Shown one piece after another: positions 31,689 to 40,717 of a stretch of DNA of 64,000 nt. A model generated the notes under the pieces. That model had not been told where the DNA came from and made no database searches. It saw only the letters and a list, made by a program, of their open reading frames with translations. The first letter of the stretch is position 1. Each line of letters opens with the position of its first letter. The stretch lies in the IMG/VR virus record IMGVR_UViG_3300026292_000003, positions 157,644 to 221,643 of that record; one strand, 5' to 3'. Source of the stretch: a virus. The translations under genes were made by a program, and so were the position numbers.

Positions 31689-34600
31689 ATGCGTATAAAC
31701 GAAGTAGATAGAGAACTAACTCAGACTGAACTAGATCAACTAGAAACCTTTGCAGATAGATTATTTGCAAAGATAGGTATTGATGTAGAATTCACCCGAC
31801 ATTTTTTGGATAGAGTAAATGATGAACGTAATGTAAAACAAATTACGGCAGGTGAATTAACTCGTTTATTCAAACAAGAATACAAAAGATGGGGTAAACA
31901 AATTGCACAATTAGGTCCTGATACAGAAGCAGTATTAAAAGATCTTGCAACCGATGTTAATATACCCTTTGCCTTGCGTTGGGATTCTTCAAATAACGAA
32001 TTAGATCTTATTGCTAAAACAGTAATGAGAAAACCAGATTTCAAAACAAGTAATCAAGAATTTGCAGTAGAATATAAAACTTCAACAAACGATCTTAATA
32101 TTATAATGGAGGGATTACCTGCATTAAATAATGGTGGTGCGTTAGGAACAGGACTTTCTCCAGCTGAATTTAAAACAAGATATGGAATGTCTCCTGCTAA
32201 TGCAAACAAAACACTAGGAAATGTTATTGAATTATTTCCACAAGAAATTAAAAACAATCCAAGATTTAGACCTTTTATTAAACAATATATAATGAATCCA
32301 AAACAACTTGGAAATCTTCAAGCAGTTAATGATAATGTTATAGATCTTGATAAATGGAAAAAGAAAAAATTAAATAATAAATCTTGGAAAAACTTTTTTA
32401 AAAAAGCACCAATAAGAGCAGTAGGTTCGTTCCTTACTTTTCTATTAACACCTACACAATTAGGTGATGGTGAAATTCCAATGGACGAACGTATGGTTAT
32501 GGATACAATAAGCAAAATGTCAGATGCTGATCCACTAGCAATGATGGAACTTATAAAATCATCATATCCAGACACTTATCAAGATAATTGGTATTACAAA
32601 AATGCGGCTGAAAAATATTCAGATCAAGTTATAGCACAATTAGATGGAAAAGTGGATCCTTCTTTACAAAAAGCAGTAGAGAAAGTTAGAAAAGCAAAAG
32701 AGATGGAAAAGTGGAATGCTATGCCACTTGATCCAGGTTTACAAAAAGCATTAGATGCTTCTCAACCAAAAGTAGATTTTACTACAGGACCTGAATTGGG
32801 TCACCCTGCTCCAAAAATTGATCCAGCTCCAGATATGCCAGAGCCTGCTAATGATCCAGAACCAATTAAGCAACCAGAAGTAATTCCGTTTCCACAACCA
32901 AGACCAGAGAAACAACCTGAAGTTCCTGAGCCAGATAAAAAGCCAGAAGTTGAACCAGAAGGTCCAGAACAACCCAAAGAACCAGAAGTAAAACCAGATG
33001 AGAAACCAAAAGTTATTCCGTTTCCACCTGCACCCGAAGTTCCAGAAGTTCCTGAATTGCCAGATCCAACTACAACTCCAGAGCCAATTAAGACTCCAGA
33101 GCCAATTACAACTCCTGAGCCAATTAAGACTCCAGAACCAATTAAGCAACCAGAACCAGAAATTCAACCAGCTCCGGTTAGAGATCCAGATAAGGATCCA
33201 TTACCACAACCAGATTATGAGCCAAAAGATATTCCTATTGAAATACCTGAGCCAATTAAAATTGAGCCAGCACCGGAACCAGTTCCACAGCCAGAACCAA
33301 TTAAGCAACCAGAGCCAATTAAGCAACCAGAAATAGTGCCAACTCCAGGTAATGTTACAGCACCAGATGTTGGAATAATTCCGGCTCCATTACCAGTTCC
33401 AGCTCCAGCACCAGTTCCGCCAGGAATTCAACAAAAACCTTATAGAAGAAAAAGATGGGATACAGGTGGATACAATGACTTATACAAAACTAATTTATAT
33501 AGATGGACACAAAAATACGGAACATTTGAAAATGACAAATTAAATAAAATGTTACTTACACTTGGTGAAAACAGTATTAGTACTAGAACTAACGTTACAA
33601 CAAATAAAACTGGAAATGGTACAAACCAAACATTTAGTAAATATATTCAAAAGACTGGAAACGATGGCGGTACATCTTTAAGTAAAGTATCAAATCTAAA
33701 TAAGACAGCTAGTGGAACTACAGGTACTACTACAAAAAGATTTGTGAGACCAGGAGGAAGTGGAACAAACACAACATTTAACCACGGAACTGGAAAAGTT
33801 ACTAGAACTAATTTTCAATTAAAAGGTCCACAAAGCTGGGCATATGATAAGAAATTAAATTCATCAGTAACTAAAGAAGCTCAAGCAGTAGCAGGTGGAA
33901 AAGTACATAAAAATATTACAGGGCATAACTTAACTTGGAAAGGTGTTAAACAAGAGAGAATAGACTTTGAATTAATTAGTATTGATAATGCTACTAAAAG
34001 TGTTAAATTAGGAATACTTAAACCAGAAGAATTTGCAGGTGAAGTAGCTAACGTATCATTTAAAACACTTCGTAGAGGACCATTTGTAAAAACAGAATTA
34101 AATGAATCAATTATTATGGAAGGCGGAGCAATGCCAGGCGTTGGTGCAATCCATATAGATGAAATAAACCCAACACTAGAACAACTAGAAAAGTCATTAG
34201 GATTAGATTTAAAAAACTTTACATTAGGTAGTGTTGGTAAAAGACAATTTAGCGGTGATATTGATGTAGCGTTAAATTTGAAGCCTGAAGATCTTCCAGC
34301 GTTTGTTGAGAAGCTTAAAAAGAATCCTTTAATTAAGGATATAGCAAAATCAAGTGTTATAATGACAAAAGTACAAATTCAGAATTTTGATAAATCTAAA
34401 TCAGATGGAAGACCACGTACAGGTTTTGTACAATTAGATTTCATGCCAGGTGATCCAGGTTGGTTAAAAACTTACTTTCATTCACCAAGTGAAAAGGAAT
34501 CAAAATATAAAGGTGTGTTCCGTAACGTAATGGTAGCTACAATGGCCGCAGTACATAATAGAGATGACAGTGATGCTGAAGTGGAAGATGGAAGACCTTT

Positions 34601-34916
34601 AGAGAGTAGACGTTTTATGTGGAGCCCCACAGATGGATTAGTACGTGTTCTACGTACTCCAGTTCCAGCAAAGAATGGTAATGGTTATACCAAAAAGAAC
34701 CAAAACAAAGTTATAGATGGACCATGGAAACAAGCTGATGAAATCGCAAAACAACTTGGGTTAAATAGTGCAAAGGACTTAAACAGTTTTGAATCATTGT
34801 TAGATGCAATGAAAAAGAGCTATACTCAAGAAGAGCAGAAGAAAGTCATTGATAATTTAAAAGATAGTAAAGTAGTCCAAGACATTGGTTTACCTGACGA
34901 AATTAAAGATCTATAA
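31689..34916 (+). CDS. Giant multidomain protein: leader, Pro-rich spacer, nucleotidyltransferase
   Basis: 1075 residues. The N-terminus begins MRINEVDREL, then a domain EFTRHFLDRVNDERN...LDLIAKTVMRK that resembles small RelE-like folds in phage proteins. Residues about 370-590 are a Pro/Glu repeat (PEPIKTPEPITTPEPIKQPE type). A Gly/Thr/Asn-rich middle follows. The C-terminus has GSVGKRQFSGDIDVAL and VQLDFMPGD, the G-S...D-x-D plus third acid of nucleotidyltransferases. Possibly a packaged effector; substrate unknown. Leaderless late start. Confidence 0.65.
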   Translation: MRINEVDRELTQTELDQLETFADRLFAKIGIDVEFTRHFLDRVNDERNVKQITAGELTRLFKQEYKRWGKQIAQLGPDTEAVLKDLATDVNIPFALRWDSSNNELDLIAKTVMRKPDFKTSNQEFAVEYKTSTNDLNIIMEGLPALNNGGALGTGLSPAEFKTRYGMSPANANKTLGNVIELFPQEIKNNPRFRPFIKQYIMNPKQLGNLQAVNDNVIDLDKWKKKKLNNKSWKNFFKKAPIRAVGSFLTFLLTPTQLGDGEIPMDERMVMDTISKMSDADPLAMMELIKSSYPDTYQDNWYYKNAAEKYSDQVIAQLDGKVDPSLQKAVEKVRKAKEMEKWNAMPLDPGLQKALDASQPKVDFTTGPELGHPAPKIDPAPDMPEPANDPEPIKQPEVIPFPQPRPEKQPEVPEPDKKPEVEPEGPEQPKEPEVKPDEKPKVIPFPPAPEVPEVPELPDPTTTPEPIKTPEPITTPEPIKTPEPIKQPEPEIQPAPVRDPDKDPLPQPDYEPKDIPIEIPEPIKIEPAPEPVPQPEPIKQPEPIKQPEIVPTPGNVTAPDVGIIPAPLPVPAPAPVPPGIQQKPYRRKRWDTGGYNDLYKTNLYRWTQKYGTFENDKLNKMLLTLGENSISTRTNVTTNKTGNGTNQTFSKYIQKTGNDGGTSLSKVSNLNKTASGTTGTTTKRFVRPGGSGTNTTFNHGTGKVTRTNFQLKGPQSWAYDKKLNSSVTKEAQAVAGGKVHKNITGHNLTWKGVKQERIDFELISIDNATKSVKLGILKPEEFAGEVANVSFKTLRRGPFVKTELNESIIMEGGAMPGVGAIHIDEINPTLEQLEKSLGLDLKNFTLGSVGKRQFSGDIDVALNLKPEDLPAFVEKLKKNPLIKDIAKSSVIMTKVQIQNFDKSKSDGRPRTGFVQLDFMPGDPGWLKTYFHSPSEKESKYKGVFRNVMVATMAAVHNRDDSDAEVEDGRPLESRRFMWSPTDGLVRVLRTPVPAKNGNGYTKKNQNKVIDGPWKQADEIAKQLGLNSAKDLNSFESLLDAMKKSYTQEEQKKVIDNLKDSKVVQDIGLPDEIKDL
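32870..33420 (+). repeat. Degenerate Pro-Glu coding repeat
   Basis: Irregular 12-18 bp units of the type CCAGAGCCAATTAAG encode P-E-P-I-K/T repeats. It forms an extended spacer between folded domains, with no spacer/repeat regularity of CRISPR type. Confidence 0.8.
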
Positions 34917-34945
34917 TTGACTTTTTTCAATATATTAGTTATAAT
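34917..34945 (+). promoter_or_regulatory. Sigma70 promoter, probably leaderless
   Basis: TTGACT (34917-34922), 17-bp spacer, TATAAT (34940-34945), five bases before ATG 34951. Overlaps the stop of the preceding gene. Confidence 0.8.
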
Positions 34946-34950
34946 AAGCC

Positions 34951-36129
34951 ATGCCAGAAAAATACTGCATATACACGAATAATTTCACCTTTGTAGACAA
35001 TGATGGCTATGTTGCGTTATGTTGTAAGAACTTAAAAAACAAACTAACACAATATCATATCAAAGATTACAAATTAAGCGAAATATGGAATAGCCCAGAA
35101 ATGCATTCCGTAAGGCAAGAAATTGCCAGCGGAGGAGAACCTATGGGTTGTTTTAAATGTTATGATCCAGAACGTGATGGTGTACGTAGTTTTAGACAAA
35201 AAGCATTAGGTATGATTAACAAAGGTGTACCCTTTGAAGATGAAAAAATACACGCATTAGATTTAAGACTAGGTAATGTATGCAACTTAAGATGTGTAAT
35301 GTGTTTCGCTGGTAATAGTAACAAAATTTTAAAAGATCATAAGCAAATGGCAGACCATTTTAAATGGAAAGAAGGTCGCCTAGAAAAAGAAGCAGAAAAG
35401 TATCACAAAAGCAATTATGACTGGAGTGATGATGAAAGAGCCTGGGAAAACATTATTACCAGTGTAGATAAAAATTTAAAACACGTTTACCTAGCAGGTG
35501 GTGAACCATTTTACTTAAAAAACTTTCCAACAACTGTAGAACGTTTAGGTACACTAGCACCAGATGCTAGATTTGTTATTAACTCAAACGGTACAAGACT
35601 ATTAAGAGAAAAAGATCTAAAACAACTGAAAAAGGTTGAGAATGTATTCATTAGATTTAGTGTTGACGGTTGGGGTGGTGCAGATGAATGGATTAGACAA
35701 GATACAAAATGGGAAGAAAAACTACAAGTAATGGATCAATATTACAAACACTTTAAATTAAGAGTTTGGGATATTACTGCAAATAGTTTAGGTGTTAGAC
35801 AAATACCAAAGCTAATAGAATATCTTTGGGAGCATTATCCTGAAGCAAAAGTACAAATTAGACCCGTAGTTAATAAGACAGAAATATTAATGGAAAATAT
35901 TCCTGATAGACTAAAAGCAAAGCCTTTGGAATTCTTTGAGAAACACAAAAATAAACTTGAAGGTGTTGATCATGTAATTAACGAGATGCGTAAACCATTC
36001 AATCCAGATCCTAACAGAGCAAAAACAGTTAAGCATTGGGTTGATTACTACGATAATACCGGCGTAGTAAAACTAGGTGACTTTGATCCAGAGCTTTCAG
36101 ATTGGATTCAAAGTAATGGGCAACAATAA
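34951..36129 (+). CDS. Radical SAM protein with N-terminal SPASM/twitch-like Cys domain (copy 3)
   Basis: 392 residues. N-terminal Cys set YCIYTNNFTF, ALCCKN and GCFKC, then CNLRCVMC, LAGGEPFY and INSNGT. Same order as copies 1 and 2 but distant in sequence. It has its own early-type promoter with almost no leader and overlaps copy 4 by 14 bases. Interrupts an otherwise late array, so it is expressed separately from the surrounding head-type genes. Confidence 0.8.
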   Translation: MPEKYCIYTNNFTFVDNDGYVALCCKNLKNKLTQYHIKDYKLSEIWNSPEMHSVRQEIASGGEPMGCFKCYDPERDGVRSFRQKALGMINKGVPFEDEKIHALDLRLGNVCNLRCVMCFAGNSNKILKDHKQMADHFKWKEGRLEKEAEKYHKSNYDWSDDERAWENIITSVDKNLKHVYLAGGEPFYLKNFPTTVERLGTLAPDARFVINSNGTRLLREKDLKQLKKVENVFIRFSVDGWGGADEWIRQDTKWEEKLQVMDQYYKHFKLRVWDITANSLGVRQIPKLIEYLWEHYPEAKVQIRPVVNKTEILMENIPDRLKAKPLEFFEKHKNKLEGVDHVINEMRKPFNPDPNRAKTVKHWVDYYDNTGVVKLGDFDPELSDWIQSNGQQ

Positions 36130-37333
36130 TTTTTGTAGTATACCTTGGATACATTCAGCAACTAAAACAAATGGTGCTAGTAGAGTATGTTGTTTGATGA
36201 GCAACTACGAACAAGGTAATGGCGGTCAAACAGGACATAACTTCAAAACAGATACTATAGAAGAAATACACAATAGCGAATATACTCGTAATCTTCGTAA
36301 GAAGTTTTTAAAGGGTTATAAACCAATTGAATGTAATACGTGTTGGGTTAAAGAGAAGAATGGTGGACAAAGTAGACGTATGTTTACTAATAAAATGTAC
36401 AAGCATTTAATTGACTATGAGAAAGCATTAAAGATCACAAAAGAAGATGGCAGTACAGATCAAATGCCAGTATATTGGGATTTACGTTTTGGTAACTTAT
36501 GTAATCTAAAGTGTGTTATGTGTGGACCACAAAGTAGCAGTATGTGGTATAAAGATTGGGCTCATATGTATGATACGGATCATTTTGAAGATTCAGGAGA
36601 AAAAATATTTTTTAAAGATAAAGGGGTTGACAGTAACGTATACGATTGGTATACAAGTAGCAACTTCTGGGAGCAAATGGAAAAGAATATAGATCAGCTA
36701 GAACATATATACCTAGTTGGTGGCGAGCCTATGCTTATTGAACAACATTATATATTTTTACAAAAGCTAATAGATAAAGGCGTAAGTCAAAATGTTACAT
36801 TGGAATATGATACAAATATTACTAACGTACACCAACGTGCTATTGAGCAATGGAGTAAGTTTAAAACATTAATGTTAAGAGTAAGTATAGATGATTATGG
36901 AGAACAAAATGATTATATACGTTTTCCTAGCAAATGGTATAAGTTAGATGAGAACATTAAACGTATTAAAGAATTAGTACCAAATACAAAAGTTGAAATA
37001 AGTATAACTTGGCAAATGCTTAATGCATATACATTTTTAAATTTAGTAGAGCATTTTAAAGATTACTTTATTAATATTAGAATATTGTCTGCACCAGAGA
37101 TATTTGATCCAAAACACTTACCAAAACAGGCTAAATTAGAGCTTATTGATATGTACAATAGTTCTGTACATAAAGATAAACTAAAGCATCTAATAAGCTA
37201 TCTAACAAATAACTTAAATAATAATAGATTATTATACCAAGAATCAGCAGATTTTCTAAATAGGCTAGATGTATTAAGAGGTACAGATTGGCCCAAAACG
37301 TTCAAGCAACTGCATAAATCGATAAATATATAA
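36116..37333 (+). CDS. Radical SAM protein with N-terminal SPASM/twitch-like Cys domain (copy 4)
   Basis: 405 residues from ATG 36116. N-terminal FCSIPWIHS, VCCLM and CNTC; then CNLKCVMC, LVGGEPML and TNITN. The C-SxPW signature near the start is shared with copies 1, 2 and 5. Coupled by overlap to copy 3, so the pair probably works on one substrate. Substrate unknown. Confidence 0.8.
   Translation: MGNNNFCSIPWIHSATKTNGASRVCCLMSNYEQGNGGQTGHNFKTDTIEEIHNSEYTRNLRKKFLKGYKPIECNTCWVKEKNGGQSRRMFTNKMYKHLIDYEKALKITKEDGSTDQMPVYWDLRFGNLCNLKCVMCGPQSSSMWYKDWAHMYDTDHFEDSGEKIFFKDKGVDSNVYDWYTSSNFWEQMEKNIDQLEHIYLVGGEPMLIEQHYIFLQKLIDKGVSQNVTLEYDTNITNVHQRAIEQWSKFKTLMLRVSIDDYGEQNDYIRFPSKWYKLDENIKRIKELVPNTKVEISITWQMLNAYTFLNLVEHFKDYFINIRILSAPEIFDPKHLPKQAKLELIDMYNSSVHKDKLKHLISYLTNNLNNNRLLYQESADFLNRLDVLRGTDWPKTFKQLHKSINI
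37321..37328 (+). promoter_or_regulatory. Late promoter GATAAATA
   Basis: Overlaps the end of radical SAM copy 4; leader AAAAGGAG before ATG 37347. Restarts the late array. Confidence 0.7.
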
Positions 37334-37346
37334 AAGGAGCATACTT

Positions 37347-37799
37347 ATGAAAGTTAATGAAATAGTAACAGAACAAGGTGTTATAGTCAAAGGCGTAAAC
37401 ACAACAGTCGATGTTCAACCTGGTGAAACAGAGCGTCAGGCGGCTAAACTATTCCCAATGAATAAAGGTGGGAAACCAGCATCATTAATTAATGATAAAG
37501 TTCGTAAGAATAGCAATCCACACGTTCTTTTTAATATGGGCTTAACTGAAGAGCAAATACTACTATTAGAAAAAGTAGTTAAGCAATCAAAGCCTATGAA
37601 AGTATTAATGAACCTAGCAAGTAGAAATGATAATAATCCATTTCCAGTAAAAATGGGTGATATTATAGTTAATGTTACACCCGATACTGCTAGAAGAGTT
37701 ATACACCATTATTTTAATTCAAGTGATTTTAGACAAAACGAAATTGAGAAGATGTTAAATGATGCAATGGGATTTAAAAAACTTGTAAAGGAGATTTAA
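37347..37799 (+). CDS. Late protein with capsid-targeting-like leader
   Basis: 150 residues. Leader MKVNEIVTE followed by Gln-Gly; Ile-Val-Thr-Glu fits cleavage after Glu by a T4 gp21-like protease. Body: ETERQAAKLFPMNKGGKP and a helical C-terminus ending FKKLVKEI. Has an AAAAGGAG ribosome site. No family recognised; proposed internal head protein. Confidence 0.6.
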   Translation: MKVNEIVTEQGVIVKGVNTTVDVQPGETERQAAKLFPMNKGGKPASLINDKVRKNSNPHVLFNMGLTEEQILLLEKVVKQSKPMKVLMNLASRNDNNPFPVKMGDIIVNVTPDTARRVIHHYFNSSDFRQNEIEKMLNDAMGFKKLVKEI

Positions 37800-37985
37800 A
37801 TGGACAAAAAGGAAATGTATACCGAGTATGGGTATAGAGGTACTGTTGAATTACAATTAGAAAAAGACCGTAACAAGAAATTAGTAGAAGATAACAAAAA
37901 GCTAGTTGAAGATAATAAAAAACTAATAGAAGCTAATGAGAAATTAATTGAGGACTTAAGAAAGGCTGAAGAGAAATTAATATGA
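37800..37985 (+). CDS. Small coiled-coil protein with heptad repeats
   Basis: 61 residues, starting directly after the previous stop. From residue 25 a perfect heptad pattern N/D-N-K-K-L-V/I-E runs to the end, encoded by 21-bp near-repeats (37881-37940). A rigid parallel coiled coil is likely. It overlaps the next gene by 4 bases. Confidence 0.6.
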   Translation: MDKKEMYTEYGYRGTVELQLEKDRNKKLVEDNKKLVEDNKKLIEANEKLIEDLRKAEEKLI

Positions 37986-38281
37986 GAATAAATGAAATTA
38001 TTACTAAAGAATTTGCTCCAACAAAAACAGCAAAGCAAGTGGCACACAATGCCCAAGCTGATGCCGCATTCTGGAAAAGCAAACTTGCACCTACTCCATT
38101 AAATAAAGATACAATGGTAATTACTGGTCCTAATGCACAAAACAAGATTGATAATAAAATTGCAAAAGCTAACAGTTTAAGTAAGGCGGCAAATGTAAAC
38201 CCTAATGCATTTACTAACAATTTACAAAAATCTTTTAGTAATAATACATCAAAATTTAAAACTAAATTTGGAAGATCATAA
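37982..38281 (+). CDS. Late protein with capsid-targeting-like leader
   Basis: 99 residues. Leader MRINEIITKEF. The rest is basic and Asn/Lys/Ala-rich with low complexity (KIAKANSLSKAANVNPNAF). It resembles internal head proteins by composition. Overlaps neighbours at ATGA-type junctions. Confidence 0.55.
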   Translation: MRINEIITKEFAPTKTAKQVAHNAQADAAFWKSKLAPTPLNKDTMVITGPNAQNKIDNKIAKANSLSKAANVNPNAFTNNLQKSFSNNTSKFKTKFGRS

Positions 38282-38628
38282 TGAAAATAAGTGAAATTGT
38301 AACAAAGAAAACAGGTGCAGGTACAGTAAAAACTGTAGGTGGAAATGAGATTTCTAGAAGCACTCCTAATATAGGTGGACTACAAACAACTCAATATGCA
38401 GATGGATCTATCAAAAGTACATTCAATACTAACATAGGTGGAACATCTACAAATTTTACAAAAGTAAATGGAATTAATACTAACACAAATATGGCTTCTG
38501 GTAACCTTGCACTTAAAACAACAAACACTGGTAACAATAAATTTAAATTAAATAAAGCCACGTATAATATGGGCGGTGGACAAGGTACCCTAGTAGCACA
38601 GCCAGGTAAGTGGTCAGTAAGGAAGTAG
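38281..38628 (+). CDS. Late protein with capsid-targeting-like leader
   Basis: 115 residues. Leader MKISEIVTKK. The rest is Asn/Thr/Gly-rich and beta-like (TSTNFTKVNGINTNTNMASG). Basic tail (GKWSVRK). No family; its TAATG overlap couples it to the preceding gene. Confidence 0.55.
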   Translation: MKISEIVTKKTGAGTVKTVGGNEISRSTPNIGGLQTTQYADGSIKSTFNTNIGGTSTNFTKVNGINTNTNMASGNLALKTTNTGNNKFKLNKATYNMGGGQGTLVAQPGKWSVRK

Positions 38629-38630
38629 TT

Positions 38631-39005
38631 ATGAGAATAAATGAAATTACAAAAGAAGGATTTGACGACGCAGGGCAAAAAATTTACAAAGGTAATACAA
38701 CTCGTGTTGTTCATACACCAGTAGCAGATAAAAATATTAGTGTAGCAACCCAACGTATTAATAAATTTGCTAGTGATAGAGCCAGAGATGATCTAACTTA
38801 TAAAGGTGCTAAAATAACTGTACCAGGAACTAATCAAGCTATTGCTAAAGCTAAGAGTAATACAGTTACAGCATACAACAAGCAAGATAAAATAGATCAA
38901 AGATCAGGTGCAGGAACTTCTTACATTACTAAAGGCAAGCCAATTAAGTTTGGTAACAATGATAATGTTAAACTTAATATGTTCAGTAGTAAGGACAAAG
39001 AATGA
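38631..39005 (+). CDS. Late protein with capsid-targeting-like leader
   Basis: 124 residues from ATG 38631 (AAGGAAG upstream). Leader MRINEITKEG. Basic body (RINKFASDRARDDLTYKGAK). Overlaps the next gene by 4 bases. Function unknown. Confidence 0.55.
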   Translation: MRINEITKEGFDDAGQKIYKGNTTRVVHTPVADKNISVATQRINKFASDRARDDLTYKGAKITVPGTNQAIAKAKSNTVTAYNKQDKIDQRSGAGTSYITKGKPIKFGNNDNVKLNMFSSKDKE

Positions 39006-39886
39006 AAATTAATCAAATCATAAATGAAGCAGTAGATTCAAAAGCTGAAATATATGTTGATATGGATGGCGTATTAGCAGACTTTTTTGGCGTATGGACT
39101 AAAATGGTTGGCGTTAAGAATTGGAAAGAAGTTAAAGACGTTGACTCTGCATTAGATATGATTAGAAGTCAAAAAGATTTTTGGATTAATTTACCACTTA
39201 CACCCAATGCCTCAAAGTTATTAAATTCAATTAAAAAAGTAAAAGGAAACTATACTATATTAAGTTCTCCTTTACCAGATGATCCAAATTCAGAACCACA
39301 AAAACGTGAATGGGTTAAAAAGATGCTTTCAGGTTTTGCACCTAAAAGAGTTATTATAACGCATAATAAAAGTGCGTATGCAAAACAACCTGATGGAACT
39401 CCTAATGTATTAATTGACGACTATGGAGATAATATTCAAAAATGGGAAAACGCAGGTGGAATAGGAATACAACACTCAGATAAAAATGCAGATGCAACAG
39501 TTTCAAAATTAGAAGAAGCTGATTTTGTTCATGCAATAAGCAGATTTATGAATAGAAATATACGTCCTGGTTTCTATAAAAGAGCCGCAAAAAAGTTTCA
39601 TGAATGGTTAAAAGGTCAAGCACCTTACAGACATAGCCTAGGATATTATGCTATGGAATGGGGTCATCAGTATAAACATATAGATTGGAGAAATCTAAAA
39701 CAAGCATATGAAGTTATGTTTGGAGATGATGTATTAGTAGAAGGCAAAGAACCTAAACTTGTAAAAGATAAAAAACAAAAGAATTTAAGCAGTATGGATA
39801 AACCTACAAAGTATGAAAGACGTAAAAATTATACTAAAGCTGATGAAGGTGAAGAGCCAAAACAAAAAAAAGAAAAGAAAAAATGA
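39002..39886 (+). CDS. HAD phosphatase with capsid-targeting-like leader
   Basis: 294 residues. Leader MKINQIINEA is followed at once by HAD motif I (IYVDMDGVLADF), a motif II Ser region (YTILSSPL), and VLIDDYGDN as motif IV. A second half (FVHAISRFMNRNIRPGFYKR) and a Lys/Glu-rich tail are not in the HAD core. If the leader is a targeting tag, this is an enzyme packaged in the head, unlike the untagged HAD at 16348. Confidence 0.65.
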   Translation: MKINQIINEAVDSKAEIYVDMDGVLADFFGVWTKMVGVKNWKEVKDVDSALDMIRSQKDFWINLPLTPNASKLLNSIKKVKGNYTILSSPLPDDPNSEPQKREWVKKMLSGFAPKRVIITHNKSAYAKQPDGTPNVLIDDYGDNIQKWENAGGIGIQHSDKNADATVSKLEEADFVHAISRFMNRNIRPGFYKRAAKKFHEWLKGQAPYRHSLGYYAMEWGHQYKHIDWRNLKQAYEVMFGDDVLVEGKEPKLVKDKKQKNLSSMDKPTKYERRKNYTKADEGEEPKQKKEKKK

Positions 39887-40077
39887 AAATAAAAGATGTA
39901 TTACAACTTCCAGCAATCAATATTGGTGATGAAGTCTATGTAGGTAGATTTAAAAATCGTAAAGCTACAGTAACAGGCTTTGGAGTTGATAATCATAATC
40001 AGCCTATATTAAAAACAAACAAGGGCGAACACAAGTTATTCAAGCCTAGAATAGCAAAATTAATGAAAGAAGAGTAG
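39883..40077 (+). CDS. Small SH3/KOW-like protein
   Basis: 64 residues. MKIKDVLQLPAINIGDEVYV resembles the start of the 29727 protein (MKFNDIKQMPQEGDIVGLEF). Beta-rich with KNRKATVTGFGVDNHNQP and a Lys-rich end. Probably a small barrel binding nucleic acid or protein. Overlaps the HAD gene by 4 bases. Confidence 0.55.
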   Translation: MKIKDVLQLPAINIGDEVYVGRFKNRKATVTGFGVDNHNQPILKTNKGEHKLFKPRIAKLMKEE

Positions 40078-40088
40078 AGTTCAACTCT

Positions 40089-40469
40089 ATGAGAGTATCC
40101 TTAAAAAGACTACAACCCAATGATGCATTTCATTTAAGACGCATACTTGACAAAGATACTGCTCTTAAATGTTATTTAACATGGCCGTTTACAAAAGAGG
40201 TTGCAAAAACTTTCATTTCAGACTATAATACATATGGAATATGGATTAATAATGGAATATTAGTAGGAGCCATAGAAGTTAAAGAGTCATTGGAAACAGC
40301 ATATTTTGTTTCACCTACATATAGAAACAAAGGTATAGCTACAAAGGCTGTAACAGAGTGTAAAGATTTATTTGGAAAAAAACAACTATGGTGTGTTATT
40401 AATCCAAAAAATAAGGCAAGTTTGAAGGTAGCTGAAAAATCAAAATTACGAGTAAATTTTGTCAGCTAA
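40089..40469 (+). CDS. GNAT acetyltransferase
   Basis: 126 residues. Core: LVGAIEVKESLETAYFVSPT, then YRNKGIATKAVTEC (acetyl-CoA loop R-N-K-G-I-A), LWCVINPKNKASLKVAEK. Matches the compact GNAT/RimJ-like fold. Target unknown. Lies within the late array without a leader tag. Confidence 0.75.
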   Translation: MRVSLKRLQPNDAFHLRRILDKDTALKCYLTWPFTKEVAKTFISDYNTYGIWINNGILVGAIEVKESLETAYFVSPTYRNKGIATKAVTECKDLFGKKQLWCVINPKNKASLKVAEKSKLRVNFVS

Positions 40470-40478
40470 ATATCTTAT

Positions 40479-40715
40479 ATGTCTAATAAGAAGTTTAATA
40501 AAGACCTTATTAAAGATAACCATGGTCCAATGAATAGTGTCTCGAAAGACGACGCACTAGTCTGGGCAGGTGCTCCGCCAGTAAAGAATTTAAGTAACTT
40601 GGAGCCAAGAATTAGAAGAGAAGTATTAGCTAAAAAAAAGAAAGCTGAAACTAGTTCTAAAAAAGCTGATAGAAATATTAGCAAACAAATTAAAAGAAAG
40701 TATGAAGAGGAATAG
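40479..40715 (+). CDS. Small basic late protein
   Basis: 78 residues. MSNKKFNKDLIKDNHGPMNS, then APPVKNLSNLEPRIRREVLA and a Lys-rich coiled end (KKKKAETSSKKADRNISKQI). No family. Composition suits a DNA- or core-associated protein. Confidence 0.55.
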   Translation: MSNKKFNKDLIKDNHGPMNSVSKDDALVWAGAPPVKNLSNLEPRIRREVLAKKKKAETSSKKADRNISKQIKRKYEEE

Positions 40716-40717
40716 AT

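Noticed and set aside
32751-33167. Minus-strand frame rich in Trp/Phe/Leu opposite the Pro repeat
   Set aside because: Antisense shadow of the Pro-Glu repeat, low complexity.
32870-33420. Repeat array as CRISPR
   Set aside because: Units are irregular, in frame, and encode a Pro-Glu spacer; no equal spacers or cas genes.
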